Shown here: in pieces, positions 26,262 through 35,311 of the stretch | Numbering within the stretch: the stretch's first letter is position 1 | How the letters are laid out: each line of letters opens with the position of its first letter | Assembly (NCBI RefSeq): GCF_003479425.1 | Contig: NZ_QUHC01000006.1 | Span: 212,743-276,742, forward strand | Reading direction: 5' to 3' | DNA from: Odoribacter sp. AF15-53 | GTDB taxonomy: Bacteria; Bacteroidota; Bacteroidia; Bacteroidales; Marinifilaceae | Length of the DNA stretch: 64,000 nt | Made by a program: the position numbers and the translations under genes | The notes under the pieces: model-generated | What the model was told of the DNA's origin: nothing | Databases searched by the model: none | Seen by the model: the letters and a program-made list of their open reading frames with translations, nothing else

Positions 26262-26383
26262 ACTCCCTTAATTGAAAATTAAAAATTTAAATGCCATTCT
26301 CTCATCCTCATATAACTTAACTTTATGAACTATTTCTCGTCTTTTCCCGTATATACGCGTAAAAATCAACGATAACACATACT

Positions 26384-27823
26384 ATGAAATCTCCGTCATT
26401 ACTACTCTCTGTTACGCCTATCTTCGTGTTAATCGGCTTCTTGTTTCTGAACGTGATCTACTTTGACGACCCGCTGGGCGGGGCCAATCAAATAGCACTC
26501 ATGATCACGGCAACTATAAGCGGTATCATTGCCGGAGTTCATCACGTGAAATGGAAAACCATACAAAGTAAAATATTAAGCATGATCAATTCCGCCATGC
26601 CCGCGATTCTCATTCTATTACTTATCGGAGCATTAAGCGGCACGTGGATGCTGAGCGGGGTGATCCCGACCATGATCTATTACGGGATAAAACTCATGTC
26701 GCCTTCTTTCTTTCTGGTAGCCTCCGTCATCATTTGCAGCATCGTCTCCGTTGCCACGGGAAGTTCGTGGTCAACGATCGCCACCGTGGGCGTGGCCATC
26801 ATCGGTATCGGAAACGCATTCAACATGAACACGAGTATTGTTGCCGGGGCTGTCATTTCCGGAGCTTACTTCGGGGATAAAATGTCCCCGCTTTCCGACA
26901 CGACAAACCTGGCATCCGCTATCGCCGGGACCGACATCTTCACGCATATCCGCTACTTACTCTATACTACTACACCAACTTACCTGATCACGCTAGTTAT
27001 ATTTGGAGTAATCGGTCTATGGTATCATAACTCCACGGAAATCAGCGATACCGACATGATCCTGTCTGGTATTGAAAGCACATTCCACATCACTCCCTGG
27101 CTATTTCTAGTTCCCACTTTACTGGCTTTCATTATCATCAAAAAAGTCCCGCCGGTTCCGGCCATGCTCGTGGGGATCGGTCTCGGCGTGCTTTTCGCTT
27201 TAATCTTCCAAGGGCAATTAATAAATAGCCTGATTCAAGGGGAGCAGTTCTCTAACGCTTATCAACTTATCGTTCAAACCATATTCGGAAGGATGAAACT
27301 ATCGACAGGAGCCCCGGAGATCGACTCGCTATTATCCACCCGTGGAATGGAAGGAATGTTAAACACGGTATGGCTCATCATTATGGCCATGATATTCAGC
27401 GGCATCATGGAAGCCGGGGGATTTCTCAAACGTATTAGCGAAGCCCTGCTTTCATTTGTAAAAAGCGACACTTCGCTCATCTCCACAACCATTTCTACCT
27501 GCATCCTGTTCAATATTACCTCTTGCGATCAATACCTCTCCATCGTGGTCCCGGGTAAGATGACTCAACAGATATATAAAGACCGGGAACTGAAACCGGA
27601 AGTATTAAGCCGGGCTCTCGAAGATTCCGCCACGGTCACCTCGGTACTTATCCCGTGGAATACCTGCGGGGCCACGCAAGCGAGAGTGTTGGGGGTTGCC
27701 ACATTGGACTATCTTCCCTACTGCTTTTTTAACCTGATCAGCCCGGTAATGAACATTTTTATAACTTCTATAAACTATAAAATCCGCCGGATTCATCATC
27801 ACCATTCGAAAATCAATTCTTAA
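26384..27823 (+). CDS. nhaC: NhaC-family Na+/H+ antiporter
   Basis: Inner membrane antiporter with about 11 to 12 hydrophobic helices over 479 residues. Conserved family features are TGSSWSTIATVGVAIIGIG (about residues 126-144), the ISGAYFGDKMSPLSDTTNLAS block, and the late TSCDQYLSIVVPGKM and IPWNTCGATQARVLGV stretches. It would expel sodium in exchange for protons; some relatives exchange malate/lactate or use other cations. It is transcribed away from the U32 gene and is probably monocistronic; a weak TAACTTTA element is at 26318. Confidence 0.92.
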   Translation: MKSPSLLLSVTPIFVLIGFLFLNVIYFDDPLGGANQIALMITATISGIIAGVHHVKWKTIQSKILSMINSAMPAILILLLIGALSGTWMLSGVIPTMIYYGIKLMSPSFFLVASVIICSIVSVATGSSWSTIATVGVAIIGIGNAFNMNTSIVAGAVISGAYFGDKMSPLSDTTNLASAIAGTDIFTHIRYLLYTTTPTYLITLVIFGVIGLWYHNSTEISDTDMILSGIESTFHITPWLFLVPTLLAFIIIKKVPPVPAMLVGIGLGVLFALIFQGQLINSLIQGEQFSNAYQLIVQTIFGRMKLSTGAPEIDSLLSTRGMEGMLNTVWLIIMAMIFSGIMEAGGFLKRISEALLSFVKSDTSLISTTISTCILFNITSCDQYLSIVVPGKMTQQIYKDRELKPEVLSRALEDSATVTSVLIPWNTCGATQARVLGVATLDYLPYCFFNLISPVMNIFITSINYKIRRIHHHHSKINS

Positions 27824-27860
27824 CGAAACAAGTTAAACTTTCATTAAATCTTTATATTCA

Positions 27861-27891
27861 TTGCAAAAGCAAAAAAAACGTTCTATATTTA
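27861..27891 (+). promoter_or_regulatory. Promoter of the TonB-domain gene
   Basis: TTGC at 27861, a 19-base gap, then TATATTTA at 27884-27891 (one mismatch to TAnnTTTG). It places the transcript start near 27898, after the GTG at 27895, and so supports translation from the ATG at 27934. Confidence 0.45.
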
Positions 27892-27933
27892 GCTGTGATA
27901 AAAAGAACTATTTATCACTCTAAGAAACGCACC

Positions 27934-29193
27934 ATGATACTAAAACGATACAACGCCAAATCACGACTTTTAATCAAGTCACAAATCGGGCTGGTGATCC
28001 TTTTCACCATTCTGTGCATACACCCGGCGATTAGTCAAGTTCAAGAAAAACAACCCGTTCAGGATTCCACGGCTGATAATAAGGTCCACCTGTTCGTGGA
28101 AGAAATGCCCGTTTTCCCCGGCAACTTGAATGCCTGGATATACAACAACATTCATTATCCGGAAGCCGCAAAAGACAAGGGAATCGAGGGAAGAGTCTAC
28201 GTCCGGTTCATCATAGAAAAAGACGGATCTGTCAGTGATGTGAAAATCATCCGTGGAGTCTCTCCCGAACTGGATAACGAGGCGAAAGAAGTTATCGCTT
28301 CCATGCCCAAATGGTTTCCCGGAAAACACAACCATGTTCCCGTACGAGTTTCCTACACCGTGCCGGTCTATTTCGCACTAAGAAGCACTCCCCCCAGCGT
28401 TGAAAGGCGTACCTTCGAGAAATACCTGAAAGTGTTAAACAACGAGGAAGAGAAACTGAAAACCGGACTCGACACGGTTCCCCAAGCCTCTTTTGACATG
28501 TATCGCCTCTACCTGAAAAAACGCTACGGATCAGACAACGCCGCTTACAAGAGAATTGTCACCTCGGCCCGCGAACAACAACAGTCCTCGGAAATCATGT
28601 TAAGCATTGTCATGCCCACGATGTCTCTCCCCGTTACAGACAAGAACAAGATATTACAATTCTACAAAGAAGAATGGGAAGAACAAATCCGCCTCATTGA
28701 TAGCCTTCCCGGTGAAAATTTCATCACCGAATACGTGAAAATCACACCTCGTTTCAGAGCTAACACGACACTACGGGAAATTAAAATTCGTGATTATCTG
28801 GGGCTTAAAAAATTCAAAAGATACGTCGAAGACTGCATCTTCAGTCCGGGCAAACTGATTCGGGCCGTTATTGCTAACCCGTTCATCGGGAAATGGGAAA
28901 AAATATCAGAGAACGGGGTTGATACCAAAAATGTCCTACAAAAAGAATTCTATGATGATTTCACGTTCAGTTGTTCCAACGGTGTCAGCGGCACGTACAA
29001 AATCACGAACGGGCGATACCTTTCCGAAACCTCACCATCGGTTAAAATAAAAGACATCATGGAATATCACGCCAGTTACGAGTACGAAGTAAATAGCCGG
29101 ATTCTGGTGCTCACGGGAGAAGTAAAATTGAAACTGGCCGACGGAACACAGAAAAATATCCAGGTCAAGGAAACGTGGCGTAGGATAGAGTAA
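27934..29193 (+). CDS. Exported protein with TonB C-terminal domain and lipocalin-like tail
   Basis: After a signal-anchor (about residues 12-32) there is a TonB C-terminal domain at about residues 50-145, recognised by YPEAAKDKGIEGRVYVRFIIEKDGSVSDVKIIRG. Here it follows the N-terminus almost directly, without the Pro-rich spacer of true energy transducers. A helical middle region (about 150-300) follows. The last 110 residues begin FIGKWEKISENG and resemble the small lipocalin-like domains seen in Bacteroidota (DUF4488 type). No ExbB/ExbD genes are near. It may be a periplasmic adaptor rather than an energy transducer. A GTG at 27895 is possible but the promoter argues for 27934. Confidence 0.65.
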   Translation: MILKRYNAKSRLLIKSQIGLVILFTILCIHPAISQVQEKQPVQDSTADNKVHLFVEEMPVFPGNLNAWIYNNIHYPEAAKDKGIEGRVYVRFIIEKDGSVSDVKIIRGVSPELDNEAKEVIASMPKWFPGKHNHVPVRVSYTVPVYFALRSTPPSVERRTFEKYLKVLNNEEEKLKTGLDTVPQASFDMYRLYLKKRYGSDNAAYKRIVTSAREQQQSSEIMLSIVMPTMSLPVTDKNKILQFYKEEWEEQIRLIDSLPGENFITEYVKITPRFRANTTLREIKIRDYLGLKKFKRYVEDCIFSPGKLIRAVIANPFIGKWEKISENGVDTKNVLQKEFYDDFTFSCSNGVSGTYKITNGRYLSETSPSVKIKDIMEYHASYEYEVNSRILVLTGEVKLKLADGTQKNIQVKETWRRIE

Positions 29194-29210
29194 AAATAAA
29201 GTTTTTTTTA

Positions 29211-29218
29211 TACCTTTG
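29211..29218 (+). promoter_or_regulatory. -7 element of frr
   Basis: TACCTTTG, a perfect TAnnTTTG, stands 40 bases before the frr start at 29259 and after the stop of the TonB-domain gene. Confidence 0.5.
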
Positions 29219-29258
29219 TTTGATTCATTACGTGATATTAAATCAAATAAAAAGTTAT

Positions 29259-29822
29259 ATGAACGAGGAAGTACAATTTTATCTCGACGAAGCAAAAGAG
29301 AGAATGGAAGCCGCTCTGACTCATCTTGAAACAGAACTTAGCAAGATCAGGGCAGGAAGAGCCAACCCGAAAATCTTACAAGACGTGCTGGTTGACTATT
29401 ATGGTAGTCCTACCCCGTTATCACAAGTTGCCAATATTTCAACCCCGGATCCGAGAACGATTGCCGTTCAACCATGGGAGAAAAGCATGATTGCCCCGAT
29501 CGAGAAAGCGATCATGAATGCTAATCTCGGACTGAACCCCGATAATAACGGAGAACTTATCCGCATAAATATCCCGCCTCTCACGGAAGAACGCAGACGC
29601 GAACTCGTGAAACAAAGTAAAGGCGAAATGGAAACCGCGAAAGTAAGTATCCGTAACGCCCGCCGGGATGTCATCGAACAAGTGAAGAAAATGGTTAAAG
29701 ACGGACTCCCCGAAGACATGTCCAAGGATGCCGAAGCCATAGCTCAGAAAATGACAGACGAATACGGCAAGAAAGCCGATGAGTATTTCGCAAAGAAAGA
29801 GAAAGATATCATGACGATATAA
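29259..29822 (+). CDS. frr: Ribosome recycling factor
   Basis: With EF-G it splits the post-termination ribosome so that subunits can be reused. The protein has the classic length (187 residues) and sequence: LSKIRAGRANPKIL, VDYYGSPTPLSQVANIS, IRINIPPLTEERRRELVKQ and the helical C-terminus. A frame from 29220 is longer, but the family N-terminus begins at MNEEVQFYLDEA, so 29259 is chosen. A strong shared terminator separates it from the convergent kdsB gene. Confidence 0.97.
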   Translation: MNEEVQFYLDEAKERMEAALTHLETELSKIRAGRANPKILQDVLVDYYGSPTPLSQVANISTPDPRTIAVQPWEKSMIAPIEKAIMNANLGLNPDNNGELIRINIPPLTEERRRELVKQSKGEMETAKVSIRNARRDVIEQVKKMVKDGLPEDMSKDAEAIAQKMTDEYGKKADEYFAKKEKDIMTI

Positions 29823-29823
29823 T

Positions 29824-29853
29824 AAAAAATCCCGGCTTTTGCCGGGATTTTTT
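29824..29853. terminator. Bidirectional terminator between frr and kdsB
   Basis: AAAAAATCCCGGC, loop TTTT, GCCGGGATTTTTT: a long perfect stem with A- and T-runs on both sides, so it can stop transcripts from either direction. Confidence 0.93.
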
Positions 29854-29854
29854 A

Positions 29855-30598
29855 TTATATCTTCTTCAGGTCTTCCGGGGTATCTATCCCGATAGATTCG
29901 TGATCCGTGATACTCACGGCAATCGTGTAACCATTCTCCAACCAACGTAACTGTTCCAATGACTCGGCCTGTTCCAGAATACCTTGCGGAATAGAAGTCA
30001 CAGCTTTAAGAATCTCCGGGCGATAAGCATACATGCCCACGTGCTTATAATAGGGCGTTTTAGCTAACCACGCATCCCGTTCCACTCCCCGGCAATAGGG
30101 AATCGGATTCCGGCTGAAATAAAGAGCCGTACGACGATCAGAAAATACCACTTTCACCTTATTCGGGTCAAAAATCTCGTCATTCTTCTCGAAAGGCTTT
30201 GCTAATGTCGCAATCTGGACGGCTGGCTCTTCAAACCGGACAATCAACGATTCAATCTGTTCCGGAATAATAAAAGGTTCATCTCCCTGCACGTTCACCA
30301 CCACGTCAAAACTCCGATGTAGCATTTCCCTCACTTTCGTGTAGGCCTCGTAACACCGATCCGTTCCGCTACGATGCGCCTCGGAAGTCATCACGGCCCG
30401 TCCGCCAAAAGCGGTCACGGCATTGTAAATACGCTCGTCATCCGTGGCGACATAAACGTAATCCGAGACAGCAACAGCTTTCTCGTAAACATGCTGAATC
30501 ATCGGTTTCCCGGCAATATCCACCAAAGGCTTTCCCGGAAAACGAGTGGAAGCATAACGAGCCGGGATCAATATCAATGTATTTTCCTGAATTGTCAT
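29855..30598 (-). CDS. kdsB: 3-deoxy-manno-octulosonate cytidylyltransferase (CMP-Kdo synthetase)
   Basis: It activates Kdo as CMP-Kdo for the LPS inner core. The start LILIPARYASTRFPGKPL, the VNVQGDEPFI motif, and HVGMYAYRPEIL all belong to KdsB. The 247-residue length is normal. It ends a minus-strand operon: two bactofilins, the M1 aminopeptidase lipoprotein and kdsB are spaced by 15, 8 and 7 bases. Its presence shows that the organism makes Kdo-containing LPS. Confidence 0.96.
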   Translation of the reverse strand: MTIQENTLILIPARYASTRFPGKPLVDIAGKPMIQHVYEKAVAVSDYVYVATDDERIYNAVTAFGGRAVMTSEAHRSGTDRCYEAYTKVREMLHRSFDVVVNVQGDEPFIIPEQIESLIVRFEEPAVQIATLAKPFEKNDEIFDPNKVKVVFSDRRTALYFSRNPIPYCRGVERDAWLAKTPYYKHVGMYAYRPEILKAVTSIPQGILEQAESLEQLRWLENGYTIAVSITDHESIGIDTPEDLKKI

Positions 30599-30605
30599 AT
30601 TTAAT

Positions 30606-33131
30606 TTATCTAGTCTCTTCTCCTGAATATATACGCCGCAAATGATCGGAATTAGCCAATATTTTCAGCTTCAGATTTTGCGGGTAATTCGGATGTTTCT
30701 CCAAAAACGTATTCACCATCGAATACACGTTTTTACTCGTGTGCCCGGATAATCCCGCATTCAGCCACGAATTAGGGAAAAAGATATCTCCTGTCTCCTG
30801 GATTTCCAGCAAAGCTCCCAATATTTTGGGAACATACTCTTCCGCCTCCATCCTCCTCCGCGGATGATTCAACCAGCGCAAACACTCTGCCACCCATACC
30901 TCATTCACCCGGTTCTCATTTACCAGCAAAGCATTAAACACACTGTCCCGTACCTGTTTGTTCCCCGACAAAGAAGGTAGCACGTATTCAAAACGATCCA
31001 ATAAATCTTTATTCCGAACCGTTTTCATGACATATCCTTTTACCTCCTCGTACATACTCGTATCCCTCAGTGCGAGATTAAATGCAATATTGATCCTATC
31101 CTGATCGTTGATTGTCACGCCAGTCGGCAACTCGGCTCCTTGCAAGATTCCCGCCATATAACTACAAGTCTTGGAAGAAGAACAAATCGACAATAGCGTA
31201 TTAAAATATGACTTCTTATTCTTCCCTTCTGCCTTGTTATTCACCATATTCATGCAAAAACGCTCCAGATCATCCTGCAACAACTGGCGACTTCCTTCAT
31301 CCAGGTAAGTCGAATAAACCGATCTCAGAAAACTCAACGTCCGGTTCACGATCAGGTTATCCTTTTCCGCGGGTAAATGCTTGATACAAAGTTTTACGAA
31401 AAACTCCCCTTTCACCTTCTTGTTCAACACACCCTCGTAAAGCAGCTGCCACCCCACGGCCCGGTAAAGCGGGTTACCGATTTTCCCCAGTTCCTCGTCC
31501 AGAAAACGGATCGAGTACTCCGTAGGTAAAAAACAACCATACCCCAAAACTTCCCCGTCCGGTAATACCACCGACTCGCCATGCCTGAACGGAGTCAACG
31601 TATCCCGCAACGGAACCAAGGTTCCCTGCTTTAATCCCATGTAATTCCAACAAACAGAAATCACCTGAGGCCAAACCCGTTTTTTCCCGCTCTCGTCAAT
31701 CATAGCAATTCCATTTTTCTGGAATTCAATCACGGGAGCCCCGCTTTCTTTTATCCAAATCTCGTTCCACGCCTGCAAATCTTTTCCCGTCGTAGTCTCC
31801 AACAACTTGATCAAATCATCCCAATCCGCATTGGAATACGACCACCTGCGAAGATACCTCTGCAAACCGATTCGCAACTGCCGTTCAGAGATTTCCCGTT
31901 CCAGCATACGCATCACGACCGGAGCCTTGTGGTAAATAATATCACCATACAGGGTTCCGGCATCCTTCAAGTTGTCCAGCTCCTGCAATATCGGGTGCGT
32001 CCCCTTCGTGCGATCCGTCCGTAACGCCGGTTCATAATGATTCAAGAAAAAATTCAAGTGATGATTCACCTCCGGGTACAATTGAGCCATAATCTTATCC
32101 GACATGAATCCGGCAAACACTTCCTTCAACCACACGTCGTTAAACCACTTCATGGTAACGTAATCACCAAACCACATGTGAGCCGTCTCGTGGGCGATAA
32201 CATCGCTACGACTCATTCGAGCCGATAGATCGGCATCCCGATCCAAAAACATCCTTGATGCCAAATAATATGTCGCACCCGGATGTTCCATCCCCCCGTA
32301 TTGGAACGCGGGAATAGCCACCACGTTATACACGTCAAACGGGTAACGGATACCCGTGTAATGTTCCATCCAGTCCAAGGCATGACTAACCTCTTTGACA
32401 ATCACCGGGATACTGGCATTAATCTTGGCCGTATCAGTCTCCCGGTGATAAATTCCTATCCATCGGTTCCCCACGTAACGCTCCACATAAGAGAATCGTC
32501 CCACGGTAAAAGCGAAAAGATAAGTACTCAACGGTTTTGTCTCCTCGAACTCGTATAATTTATAATCGCTGAAATATTCCGTCCGGACAGGCTCGCCATT
32601 GGCAACCGCCCTCCAACGGGAAGGGATCTTCAATGACAACTTGAATCTCGCCTTTATATCAGGCTGATCAAAACAGGGCATCAACGTACGGCACCGATCC
32701 GGAACCAGTAACGTGTACAACATATCCTCACTCCTATTTAAAGAAGATTCCCCCGCTTTAAACTGGATGACCAGCTCGTTTCTTCCTTTCTTAAAATTTT
32801 CCGGTTGAATAATAATATGTTCGTTCTTGAACGTGTACGGGATCTTTTTCCCGTCCGAAGTCACCGATATTATATTCTCTTTCGCTTCCTTAAAATCCAG
32901 AACTACCGGAATCAAATTCAACAACTCGAAAGAGATCACCGACTCTGCCATGATCGCCTCGCTTCTCTCCATGGGGATCGAGAAATATAATTTGTAAGAA
33001 ACCCCGCCTATATTGGTCTTACGCTCTTTAGCCAGTTCCCTCGACACACCCTTGTCTACCTTATCCTGTTCCTTTTCACAGGCAACCAGCACGAGTAACA
33101 ATGAAATCACTGCAAATACACGACACACCAC
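30606..33131 (-). CDS. M1-family zinc aminopeptidase, lipoprotein
   Basis: A short signal with lipobox LVAC (Cys18) suggests an exported lipoprotein. The M1 fold is shown by the substrate-binding GGMEHPG at 279-285 (the GAMEN equivalent), the zinc ligands HETAH at 314-318, and the third ligand region NDVWLKEVFA. The N-terminal beta domain covers about 45-230, and a helical C-terminal domain reaches residue 841. It should remove N-terminal amino acids from peptides in the periplasm or at the outer membrane. It sits between the bactofilin genes and kdsB with 7-8 base gaps, an unusual partner set for a peptidase. Confidence 0.92.
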   Translation of the reverse strand: MVCRVFAVISLLLVLVACEKEQDKVDKGVSRELAKERKTNIGGVSYKLYFSIPMERSEAIMAESVISFELLNLIPVVLDFKEAKENIISVTSDGKKIPYTFKNEHIIIQPENFKKGRNELVIQFKAGESSLNRSEDMLYTLLVPDRCRTLMPCFDQPDIKARFKLSLKIPSRWRAVANGEPVRTEYFSDYKLYEFEETKPLSTYLFAFTVGRFSYVERYVGNRWIGIYHRETDTAKINASIPVIVKEVSHALDWMEHYTGIRYPFDVYNVVAIPAFQYGGMEHPGATYYLASRMFLDRDADLSARMSRSDVIAHETAHMWFGDYVTMKWFNDVWLKEVFAGFMSDKIMAQLYPEVNHHLNFFLNHYEPALRTDRTKGTHPILQELDNLKDAGTLYGDIIYHKAPVVMRMLEREISERQLRIGLQRYLRRWSYSNADWDDLIKLLETTTGKDLQAWNEIWIKESGAPVIEFQKNGIAMIDESGKKRVWPQVISVCWNYMGLKQGTLVPLRDTLTPFRHGESVVLPDGEVLGYGCFLPTEYSIRFLDEELGKIGNPLYRAVGWQLLYEGVLNKKVKGEFFVKLCIKHLPAEKDNLIVNRTLSFLRSVYSTYLDEGSRQLLQDDLERFCMNMVNNKAEGKNKKSYFNTLLSICSSSKTCSYMAGILQGAELPTGVTINDQDRINIAFNLALRDTSMYEEVKGYVMKTVRNKDLLDRFEYVLPSLSGNKQVRDSVFNALLVNENRVNEVWVAECLRWLNHPRRRMEAEEYVPKILGALLEIQETGDIFFPNSWLNAGLSGHTSKNVYSMVNTFLEKHPNYPQNLKLKILANSDHLRRIYSGEETR

Positions 33132-33139
33132 GATTTCAT

Positions 33140-33493
33140 TTATTTTTGTTGAACATCACGTTGAATATGGCATTCGCCATTAAAGACCGCCCCGGATTCG
33201 ATCGCGATATAAGCAGCCTTGATCGTCCCGGTGAACACGGCTTTAGCCCTTAACGACACGGACCCCGTTGATACGATACTTCCCTCCATTGTCCCCAGAA
33301 TATCAACACTCGGAGAATTAACTTCTCCTTCTACCTTGGCCATCTGTCCGATAACCAAACGTCCCGTCGTATTAATCTTTCCTTTGATTTCCCCGTCAAT
33401 ACGGATGTCATTCGAAGCGTGAAGATCCCCGATGATTTGAGTTCCTTCACTCAGTAAGTTTAACGCGATTTGCTGTTGTGCTTCTTTTCCCAT
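33140..33493 (-). CDS. Bactofilin (polymer-forming cytoskeletal protein)
   Basis: A 117-residue bactofilin: a short flexible N-terminus, then a right-handed beta-helix built from regular turns (GDLHASNDIRIDGEIKG, INTTGRLVIGQMAKVEG, VDILGTMEGSI, VSLRAKAVFTG). Bactofilins polymerise without nucleotide into filaments that position envelope-shaping enzymes. Here it follows a second bactofilin by 15 bases and precedes an exported M1 peptidase instead of the more usual M23 peptidoglycan hydrolase. Confidence 0.92.
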   Translation of the reverse strand: MGKEAQQQIALNLLSEGTQIIGDLHASNDIRIDGEIKGKINTTGRLVIGQMAKVEGEVNSPSVDILGTMEGSIVSTGSVSLRAKAVFTGTIKAAYIAIESGAVFNGECHIQRDVQQK

Positions 33494-33508
33494 GATTTAT
33501 CGTTTACT

Positions 33509-33856
33509 TTATTTTCTTACTAAACGTAACCGTTTTATCTCGTACTTCTCCGCTCTCACGAGTAGTCTACCCGTTTCCACGTCTCCTCTCAAAACGGCAT
33601 TCTCACCGATTGCCAAAAAAAGAGTTTTCACAGTCCCCTCCACAGTCCCCTCGATATCCAACTCTCGACAAGAAATATTTCCGGTCACCACCGCTCCCGA
33701 CTTTACTTCCACCCGCCCTCCAGCGATAATATTTCCTAATATTTTACCAAACAAACACAAGCCTCCGGGTAAATTGATATCACCCTCGATCACGGCGTCT
33801 TCCAAAACAACAGCCGGTTTTGTTTCCGCACTATCCAAGCTCGCACTTTTTTTCAT
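33509..33856 (-). CDS. Bactofilin, second paralogue
   Basis: 115 residues with the same beta-helix periodicity (VIEGDINLPGGLCLFGKILG, VEVKSGAVVTGN, LDIEGTVEGTV, LAIGENAVLRG) but clearly diverged from the neighbouring bactofilin. It has a basic C-terminus (KYEIKRLRLVRK) that could touch membrane or DNA. It is the first gene of the four-gene operon ending with kdsB, with a promoter TATATTTG directly upstream. Two adjacent paralogues may co-polymerise. Confidence 0.88.
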   Translation of the reverse strand: MKKSASLDSAETKPAVVLEDAVIEGDINLPGGLCLFGKILGNIIAGGRVEVKSGAVVTGNISCRELDIEGTVEGTVKTLFLAIGENAVLRGDVETGRLLVRAEKYEIKRLRLVRK

Positions 33857-33877
33857 TTAGCTTCCATAATAACCGAC

Positions 33878-33909
33878 CAAATATACAACAACTAATTTAA
33901 AATCGGAAA
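33878..33909 (-). promoter_or_regulatory. Promoter of the bactofilin-M1-kdsB operon
   Basis: On the minus strand: TTTC (33906-33909), a 20-base gap, then TATATTTG (33878-33885), a perfect -7 element, 21 bases before the start at 33856. Confidence 0.6.
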
Positions 33910-33931
33910 TGAATCCGATCCATATTAAGCA

Positions 33932-33959
33932 CAAAAAAAGCGGGAACCTTGTCCCGCCT
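33932..33959 (-). terminator. Terminator of the DUF177-rpmF-fabH operon
   Basis: Read on the minus strand: GGCGGGACAAGGTTCCCGCTTTTTTT, a 6-bp GC stem with a T-run, 27 bases after the fabH stop. Confidence 0.85.
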
Positions 33960-33986
33960 ATATCAACTCAGAAATTCCTGTTTTGA

Positions 33987-35000
33987 CTATTTATTATTCT
34001 CGGATTTCCCGTCGTATCCCCATTTCAAATAAATGGCTCCCCACGTGAATCCGGCTCCAAAAGCGGCAAGAATTAGATTATCTCCCTTCTTCAACTGATC
34101 TTCCCACTCGTATAAACACAATGGAATCGTTGCAGAAGTGGTGTTCCCGTATTTATGGATATTCACCATGACCTTCTCTTTCGGCAAGCCCATACGTTCC
34201 CCGGTAGCCTTGATTATACGCAGGTTCGCCTGATGAGGAACCAGCCAAGCCACGTCTTCCGAAGTCAAGTTATTCCGGTGCATCACTTCCACCGACACGT
34301 CGGCCATGTTCGACACCGCGTGTTTGAACACGGGCTGACCTTCTTGGTAAATATAATGCTCCCTTGCCATAACCGTCTCAAGAGTAGGCGGTTTTAACGA
34401 GCCACCCGCTTTCATGTGCAAGTGAACACGTCCCATCCCATCCGAACGCAACACGTGATCAATCACCCCAAAATCCTCGGTTGTCGGTTCCAGCAACACA
34501 GCGGAAGCCGCATCCCCGAAAATAGGACAAGTTGCCCGATCCGTGTAATCCGTGATAGCAGACATTTTCTCGGCACCGACCACAATGACTTTTTTATAGC
34601 GCCCACTTTCCACGTATTGGGTAGCCGTGACTAAACCATATAAGAATCCGGAACACCCGGCATTAAGATCAAAACTAAACGCATTTTTTATACCCACCAT
34701 ATCGGAAATCACGTTTCCATTAGCGGGAAAATGCATATCGGCAGTTACCGTACAACAGATTAATAAATCAACCTCTTCCGGTTTCAAGCCTGTCTTGCGA
34801 AACAAGTCCTCAACCGCCTTGGCCCCGAGATAAGCACTGCCTTTACCGGCATCCCGCAAAATACGTCGTTCTTTAATACCAATCCGAGTCATGATCCACT
34901 CATCGGTAGTATCCACCATACGGCTCAACTCTTCGTTTGTCAGAATATAGTCGGGATAATACGCTCCTACCCCCGTGATTACTGCTCTTGGCCTTTCCAT
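33987..35000 (-). CDS. fabH: Beta-ketoacyl-ACP synthase III
   Basis: It starts fatty acid synthesis by condensing an acyl-CoA with malonyl-ACP. The active-site cysteine is C116 in [12 protein letters not shown]; the histidine is in [11 protein letters not shown] and the asparagine in [11 protein letters not shown]. The start at 35000 ([16 protein letters not shown]) gives 337 residues, as in the family; the longer frame from 35054 adds an unrelated hydrophobic lead. It follows rpmF and DUF177, the usual lipid/ribosome gene string, but the plsX gene often found between rpmF and fabH is absent. Confidence 0.96.
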   Translation of the reverse strand: MERPRAVITGVGAYYPDYILTNEELSRMVDTTDEWIMTRIGIKERRILRDAGKGSAYLGAKAVEDLFRKTGLKPEEVDLLICCTVTADMHFPANGNVISDMVGIKNAFSFDLNAGCSGFLYGLVTATQYVESGRYKKVIVVGAEKMSAITDYTDRATCPIFGDAASAVLLEPTTEDFGVIDHVLRSDGMGRVHLHMKAGGSLKPPTLETVMAREHYIYQEGQPVFKHAVSNMADVSVEVMHRNNLTSEDVAWLVPHQANLRIIKATGERMGLPKEKVMVNIHKYGNTTSATIPLCLYEWEDQLKKGDNLILAAFGAGFTWGAIYLKWGYDGKSENNK

Positions 35001-35109
35001 AAAATAAAAATTTTCAAATTCGAATAATAGAATCAAACACCTATATACGAGCATAGCCCCCTACTACAGGGGGCTGTATTATTTAAGGCAATCTATCATT
35101 GCATAAATA

Positions 35110-35295
35110 TTATGCAACAACTGCTTTCTCAATAGCCAATTTACCCCTGTAATACCCGCATTCCGGACATACAGTATGATACTGTACTGCAGCACCACAA
35201 TTTGAACACTTTGCTATTGCAGGAACTGTTGCCTTATCGTGTGTTCTTCTTTTATTCCTTCTCTGTTTAGAGATTCGGTGTTTAGGATGTGCCAT
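35110..35295 (-). CDS. rpmF: 50S ribosomal protein L32
   Basis: A 61-residue basic protein starting MAHPKHRISKQRRNKRR, with a zinc ribbon (C-x2-C near residues 30-33 and C-x2-C near 43-46). It is a structural part of the large subunit. It lies 16 bases after DUF177 and before fabH, the conserved order in many bacteria. Confidence 0.97.
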   Translation of the reverse strand: MAHPKHRISKQRRNKRRTHDKATVPAIAKCSNCGAAVQYHTVCPECGYYRGKLAIEKAVVA

Positions 35296-35311
35296 TTCTC
35301 TCTAGTTTTAT

